In this document: piece after piece, positions 8,801-11,958 of the stretch
How the letters are laid out: each line of letters opens with the position of its first letter
Position numbering within the stretch: the first letter of the stretch is position 1
Assembly (NCBI GenBank): GCA_031426435.1
Contig: JANPLH010000062.1
Span: forward strand, 1 to 11,958
Direction: 5' to 3'
Source of the DNA: UBA6168 sp031426435
GTDB taxonomy: Bacteria; Bacteroidota; Bacteroidia; Chitinophagales; Saprospiraceae
Length of the DNA: 11,958 bases
Notes under the pieces: model-generated
The model's database searches: none
What the model was told of the DNA's origin: nothing
What the model saw: the letters and a program-made list of their open reading frames with translations, nothing else
Made by a program: the position numbers and the translations under genes

Positions 8801-10405
8801 GTTGTCGTAGTCCACCTTTTTTTGGCTGGCCTCTGCATAGTGCAATACCTTGTCTTTCATTTCCACCATCCCCTCATCGGCGTCGTAGTTGATGAAGCCT
8901 TTTGAAACCAGGTCATAAAGCAGGGAATTGATGTTCTCTACGGAAAACTTTGGGTTCAATCTTTTGGCCAACGACTCTGCCTTGATGAACTTATCCCCCG
9001 ACTCTTGATAGGCCACTTTCATGATGGCAATTGGGTTGGTCGTGGAGATGTTTTGTAGCCGGGAATAATCGTTTTCGTTGAAGAACTTCAATGACTCGAA
9101 GGTAGTGGCCGCTGCCGATTTGCTCATTCCCACGTTGCGCCTCCCAATATAGATGCTGTCTGTCTGCATCATATAATCGAGCAATTCTGCGTCAATATTG
9201 ATTTGGTGGAGGGAGTTGTAAAAGGGGTTACGGTCACTACCCCGTTTTCCACGGGCAAGCTGCAATTCCTTCTTTTTCAGGTCATAGCGCATGTTCACCG
9301 AAGGGTGAAAAATAGAATCCTTGCCAAAATAAAGCGATGATTGCACCCCTTCACCCACTATCCGCTCTTCTTGTTTAATGGTAAAAAGTAGCGACTGGCC
9401 TTTATAGACAAGTTCATTTTTCTTGTTCGTCAACCTAAGCTCCGCCTTTTCCTTGCTGTTGCCAAAGCCATATACCGTGGTGCCCTGCAAGCGAAAACCA
9501 CCCTTAAAGCGAACGCCCTCGCCAATGTTCTTGATTTCGAGCACCCGCTCGGTGGATTCAAAACGGGGATAACTGCCCTCCGTGGCTTCGTTTTGGGTAA
9601 TCAATTTGTCCTCAAACCTGCCTTCAATCGCCGTCTGACCAAAGTACAAGGGGTAGTGCAGTTTGGCCGATTTCACTTCGTAAAGGCTTTTTTTGACTTC
9701 AAACTCATACTCGGAAAGCTCGGCATAAACGTCTTTTTTCAAGCCCAAACGCTCCCAGGACACAATGCCACCCTTGCCCTTCCAAACCTCTTCTACTGGC
9801 GAATAAATACCTGCCGTGCCCTGAATCATGATGGAATCCTTTCCCCTCGTGGCTATCAGGTCGAGCTTATCGTACTTCACCAATGGCAGCTTGTTTTCAA
9901 AAACAAGGTCATACCGGGATGCCCGTGCAATCCAGGTAGTGCCGAGGTCGGATTTTCGAAGCGCATTGTTTTCAAAAAAACCGAAGCTGAATTCAAGGAA
10001 CTCTTCGATGGGCTTCATCTTTCGGTTCTCGATACTGCCGAGCATGCCATCCAGCACATCATGCCAGTTCTTGAAGCGGCTTTCGCCCAACTCCGATTTT
10101 TTCACCACCGAAAGTCCAGTAAGATAGGCTGTGAAATAGGGGTTGGCGGTCATCTTCTGCACCAGCATCTTATCGCTGGTCTGCCGGATGCGGGTGATTT
10201 CCTCAGCGGTGAAAACGCCGCCTTTAAAGGACTTTTCAAAGGCTTTGTAAATCTCCTCCATCTTGGGATTCTTGGAGGCAGTGAGGAAGGTCTCCAACTC
10301 CTTAAGGAAACCTGCGGGGTCTTCTGGGAATTTATCAAGCTGCTGGGCCGAAACCAGAAAGGGAAAAACGAGGAAAGAAAAAAGGATGCTAAACCTGAAA
10401 ATCAT
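5876..10405 (-). CDS. Very large exported beta-rich protein of unknown function
   Basis: 1509 residues; I do not recognise a named family with confidence. A clear signal peptide opens it (MIFRF, hydrophobic core to about residue 18, VSA|QQ cleavage near 20-21). Residues about 22-130 look helical; most of the rest is repeated short beta strands with phrases such as KGKGLFDWDKA, FTGKAANYDL and RAKGFYEYNIGDK, loosely like stacked OstA/LptA-type strands, though this is weak. At about residues 452-521 a helical stretch looks like a winged helix (AESLAKRL, INSLLYDLVSKGFINYD). There is no type IX C-terminal domain: the end is a charged tail, LGRIEAVKKD. I would expect the periplasm or outer membrane. 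Only two cysteines stand out (CFVYYDYKK, ATCYPRV). It starts 30 bp after the prmA stop, so the two are probably co-transcribed. No frameshift is seen. Confidence 0.85.
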   Translation of the reverse strand: MIFRFSILFSFLVFPFLVSAQQLDKFPEDPAGFLKELETFLTASKNPKMEEIYKAFEKSFKGGVFTAEEITRIRQTSDKMLVQKMTANPYFTAYLTGLSVVKKSELGESRFKNWHDVLDGMLGSIENRKMKPIEEFLEFSFGFFENNALRKSDLGTTWIARASRYDLVFENKLPLVKYDKLDLIATRGKDSIMIQGTAGIYSPVEEVWKGKGGIVSWERLGLKKDVYAELSEYEFEVKKSLYEVKSAKLHYPLYFGQTAIEGRFEDKLITQNEATEGSYPRFESTERVLEIKNIGEGVRFKGGFRLQGTTVYGFGNSKEKAELRLTNKKNELVYKGQSLLFTIKQEERIVGEGVQSSLYFGKDSIFHPSVNMRYDLKKKELQLARGKRGSDRNPFYNSLHQINIDAELLDYMMQTDSIYIGRRNVGMSKSAAATTFESLKFFNENDYSRLQNISTTNPIAIMKVAYQESGDKFIKAESLAKRLNPKFSVENINSLLYDLVSKGFINYDADEGMVEMKDKVLHYAEASQKKVDYDNIRITSETNETNGVFDLKDNTISINGVNTMELSQSQKVGLVPYGENIRMKNNRDMDFDGRLFAGFGLFEGKSFHFDYNKFHVSLDSVRYFDLYLPTGIVSKEGKPEAYSLASRIEHLGGVLLVDAPANKSGRESIEMFPSIESKRNCFVYYDYKKTQGGAYVRDSFYFRLNPFSFNSLDKFTKDAVHFKGKMFTTNIFPEFDETLVIREDTSLGFETKTPKEGFPNYRGKGQYIGSIDLSNKGLIGKGTLAYLGAKIDSEDLIFKPQQLTGSAERFDLEEDRKGPVPVPQVRGFDVILDWRPYKDSMYVNSKEAPFEIYKEGRHTLKGTLILTPGGLKGKGLFDWDKASMTSKLFAFGAYSTKSDTTDLKIKALDADAIALSTTNLNADVDFDKQTGTFKANAEFLTTTLPYNQYVTTFNEFDWDMARETVTFRANEGKTGGFTSIHPDQDSLYFTGKAANYDLKTNLLKVGGVPFIVASDAFIYTETGDIEIAAGGVIAELKNARIVADTLSKYHVINRATVNVLGRKEYRAKGFYEYNIGDKKQEIEFAEIVGTRVGEGNHSTKRSVTRAKGEIHERSNFYIDHKTKFQGTISLSAEKPKLGFQGFAQMDSEKMPYKTWFSVNFEGDKNDLAISYDTPLNPEGDQVFTGVFLSKETATCYPRVMNALFFRKDRPILTVKGILQFDEKADKFSFTDSLRATTGNTIPRGNQMVFDNKTGKIEMDGKFSLGSGLKNVSVEATGTLKTGFGEMVVDSTLGTSAMKSDMDIEALMGLRFPIPSNLLKIIVADFKSSTFDANPIVYAKDIPFYRKAVWQLFPESPDMQIAVDGISMGSLDLPKKSNTYTVLFDRVPLAWDVDYQSFVSTKSKIGLVSIDGEMVNTIINAYVEVKMPTNDDDRLYVYIKSPSQMYYFLGYKQGILNMVSNNPSFMENLLKIKDKDRIIKLPNGEQIEIQPVEESTASAFLGRIEAVKKD

Positions 10406-10435
10406 GTTGATACGTTGATGGGCAACAGGCCAAAT

Positions 10436-11272
10436 TCAACCACTTGCCCCTGTTTTCTGCGTTTTCATTGCAAGCCAGTTGTTCTTTCGCCTTGTTTCTT
10501 GAATGGTGAAACCATGTTGTTGAAGCGCCTCCGACATGAGTTCTTCATCATCCAGCACAAAACCCGAAACGACCAAAAGTCCGTTGGGTTTCAGCAGCTT
10601 GAATAACGGGTCAAGCGACGCTAAAATTACGTTCCGATTGATATTTGCCAAGATAATATCATAATCGCAGCCCGGCACGTCTTCCAGTTTACCATGAAAC
10701 GCCTGCACATTGGCCGCTCCATTGACGATGCTGTTGTCAATCGTGTTGCGGTAAGATTCTATCTCAATGTCAACTGCCTCAACATTAACGGCCCCCAACC
10801 GGGAAGCCAAGATGGCCAAAACGCCCGTCCCGCAACCGTAGTCAAGGACATTTGCGCCAGCGAAATGGATGCCTTGCATGATTTCAATGACCGAAAAAGT
10901 GGTCTCATGGTGTCCCGTCCCGAATGCCATTTTCGGGTTGATGACCAGCTCGTGCTCCATGCCCACCAGCGGCGCATGGAAGTCGGCCCGAATGCCGCAG
11001 AAGCTGCCCACGATGACGGGATGGAAATTGGTTTCCCATATTTCGTTCCAGTTTTGGCCGGGGATATATGTCTTTTCAAACTGGAAACTGAATCGCTGTT
11101 GCAAATCCAGCAGTTCTTCCTCCACTTCCTCATTGGCAAGGGTGACTGGCAGGAATGCATTGAAGCCCGTCTCCGTCTCTTCGAAGGTATCGAAGGGCAG
11201 GTGGCTCATCAAAGCAATCAGGACTTCGTTTTGGGAGGGTTCTGTGGCGATGGTGTATTGGTAGTAATCCAT
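10436..11272 (-). CDS. prmA: Ribosomal protein L11 methyltransferase
   Basis: 278-residue SAM-dependent methyltransferase that, in the characterised family, trimethylates several amines of ribosomal protein L11 in the cytoplasm. Visible signature parts: an N-terminal substrate-recognition region (residues 1-about 100, ending in IPGQNWNEIWETNFHPV), the family-specific NPKMAFGTGHHETT at 112-125, SAM motif I LDYGCGTG at 143-150, acidic VDIE at 167-170, and the catalytic-region LANINRNVI at 208-216. The length is near that of Bacteroidota homologues, somewhat shorter at the N terminus than the E. coli enzyme. The start at 11272 follows an AAAAAT leader; only 4 bases separate it from the foot of a perfect 39-bp hairpin. 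The unknown 1509-residue gene follows after 30 bp. Confidence 0.96.
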   Translation of the reverse strand: MDYYQYTIATEPSQNEVLIALMSHLPFDTFEETETGFNAFLPVTLANEEVEEELLDLQQRFSFQFEKTYIPGQNWNEIWETNFHPVIVGSFCGIRADFHAPLVGMEHELVINPKMAFGTGHHETTFSVIEIMQGIHFAGANVLDYGCGTGVLAILASRLGAVNVEAVDIEIESYRNTIDNSIVNGAANVQAFHGKLEDVPGCDYDIILANINRNVILASLDPLFKLLKPNGLLVVSGFVLDDEELMSEALQQHGFTIQETRRKNNWLAMKTQKTGASG

Positions 11273-11276
11273 ATTT

Positions 11277-11416
11277 TTAAGTTGGCAGTTCGACAGTTGG
11301 CAGTTGGCAGTCAGTGTGCAGTCTTTTAGTCCTTTAGTCTATGTCGTTCAACTCGGCACTGACTAACCAACTGTCGAACTGACTGCCAACTGCCAACTGT
11401 CGAACTGCCAACTTAA
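11277..11416. repeat. Perfect 39-bp inverted repeat built of AGTTGGC units, copy C
   Basis: 11277-11315 is the exact reverse complement of 11378-11416, 39 bp with no mismatch. The left arm is made of AGTTGGC-type units (AGTTGGC, AGTTCGAC, AGTTGGC, AGTTGGC, AGTCAGT); the right arm mirrors them (GACTGCC, AACTGCC, AACTGTCG, AACTGCC). The 62-nt loop holds one more AACTGTCG unit (11369-11376), a CACTGACT copy (11357-11364) that could pair with 11309-11316 in a slipped fold, and GTCTTTTAGTCCTTTAGTCTATG-like units recalling copies A and B. The right arm ends 3 bases from the DinB-like stop codon (11420) and the left arm 4 bases from the prmA start (11272). It fills almost the whole intergenic gap. 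Confidence 0.93.
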
Positions 11417-11419
11417 GGG

Positions 11420-11923
11420 CTACCTATTCCAATGCTTCACGGTGGAAGGTGCTACGCCGAGGTTCCGGTCTATTTCGATGGTAGGCGCTGATGATTTCAA
11501 GCCCATTTTGATGATGGCCAAATGGTGAACGGCATGGTCGTAAGCATACATCAGTTCCCGGCCAACACTGGTAGGCACCACTGGTCTGGTCTCGTTCAGT
11601 TCGGAAGAAAAATCCGCAACGACTTCCAATAAGACGGCCTCATCCAAGTCCTTCATTTTTTCATAGAAACCTTGCAAAACCGATGCTGCATAAGCGGGTT
11701 CAGTTTCCACACGAGGGTCACGCTGGCGCTGCGCATAATCCAATCGGCCATCCGCAACGCCATTGGTCAAACAGCCATAAAAGTCAACGATGTGGCGGAA
11801 GTGCTGCCCAATGGAGGAGCCGTTGAAGAGCGGCAAAGGACGGGCGTAGGTTTCTTCGGGCAACTTGCCCAGCAGTTCCGTCATTTGACCTATGATGATT
11901 TCAGTACCTTGCTTACAGTTCAT
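11420..11923 (-). CDS. DinB-like four-helix putative metalloenzyme
   Basis: 167-residue, predicted all-helical protein of the DinB/YfiT superfamily. The metal-binding triad of the family is visible: a His in GQHFRHIVDFY (His41 or His44) on helix 2, and His130 and His134 in YDHAVHHLAII, the usual HxxxH on helix 4. Members bind zinc or nickel; several act as thiol-dependent (bacillithiol or mycothiol) transferases or isomerases, but the reaction here is unknown. There is no signal peptide, so it is cytoplasmic. The start at 11923 is preceded by an A-rich leader (AACGAAGAAA), typical of the phylum. It is the first complete gene at this side; prmA follows after 147 bp filled by a palindromic repeat. 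A specific name such as dinB would overstate the match. Confidence 0.85.
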   Translation of the reverse strand: MNCKQGTEIIIGQMTELLGKLPEETYARPLPLFNGSSIGQHFRHIVDFYGCLTNGVADGRLDYAQRQRDPRVETEPAYAASVLQGFYEKMKDLDEAVLLEVVADFSSELNETRPVVPTSVGRELMYAYDHAVHHLAIIKMGLKSSAPTIEIDRNLGVAPSTVKHWNR

Positions 11924-11958
11924 TTTCTTCGTTTTATTTTGCAGGTTTTAAGTGGTGG

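Noticed and set aside
5876..10405. TamB/AsmA-type identity for the 1509-residue protein
   Set aside because: Those proteins have an N-terminal membrane anchor and a recognisable C-terminal domain. This one has a cleavable signal peptide, and I see neither the AsmA repeats nor the DUF490 end.
9593..10606. Plus-strand reading frame of 337 codons
   Set aside because: It lies opposite the 1509-residue gene and the end of prmA, which have clear signal peptide and family motifs. The plus-strand translation shows no domain and looks like a shadow.
11277..11416. CRISPR array or insertion-sequence ends
   Set aside because: Units are 7-8 bp with no unique spacers, and there is no transposase frame between or beside the inverted arms and no target duplication that I can identify.

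Overview
The window looks like chromosomal DNA from a member of the Bacteroidota, most likely a Saprospiraceae-like gliding or surface-adhesive lineage. The evidence is a giant secreted protein ending in a type B T9SS sorting domain (gliding-motility C-terminal family), a TAnnTTTG-type -7 promoter box, A-rich rather than Shine-Dalgarno leaders, and secreted beta-rich proteins with no counterpart outside the phylum that I know of. The genus assignment is an inference.

All six genes lie on the minus strand, so transcription runs from right to left. In that order they are: a DinB-like putative metalloenzyme (11420-11923); the ribosomal protein L11 methyltransferase PrmA (10436-11272); a 1509-residue exported protein of unknown function (5876-10405) only 30 bp behind prmA; a 1403-residue T9SS-exported surface protein with four cysteine-rich tandem repeats (1499-5710, start moved downstream of the longest reading frame); a DEDDh 3'-5' exonuclease of the ERI-1/KapD type (844-1392); and a small Met-rich exported DUF4412-like protein (41-739), which appears to have its own promoter. 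There is no gap without a gene above 300 bp. Bases 1-40 and 11924-11958 show nothing I can name.

The most unusual content is intergenic. Three of the five gaps (1393-1498, 5711-5875, 11273-11419) each hold a long inverted repeat whose arms are built from tandem 7-bp units. Each right arm ends 1-4 bases from the stop codon of the gene upstream in transcription. Two of them (1404-1497 and 5772-5872) use the same heptamer family (GACATTA / GTCTAAT). The third (11277-11416) uses a different unit (AGTTGGC / AACTGCC), has perfect 39-bp arms, reaches to within 4 bases of the prmA start, and carries fragments resembling the first family in its loop. They are not followed by U-tracts on the coding strand, so they do not look like ordinary intrinsic terminators.

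I see no mobile-element gene, RNA gene, CRISPR array or defence system. The genes do not form an obvious pathway: housekeeping (prmA), envelope and surface proteins, and a nuclease sit together. The heptamer hairpin family is the best candidate here for something under-described.
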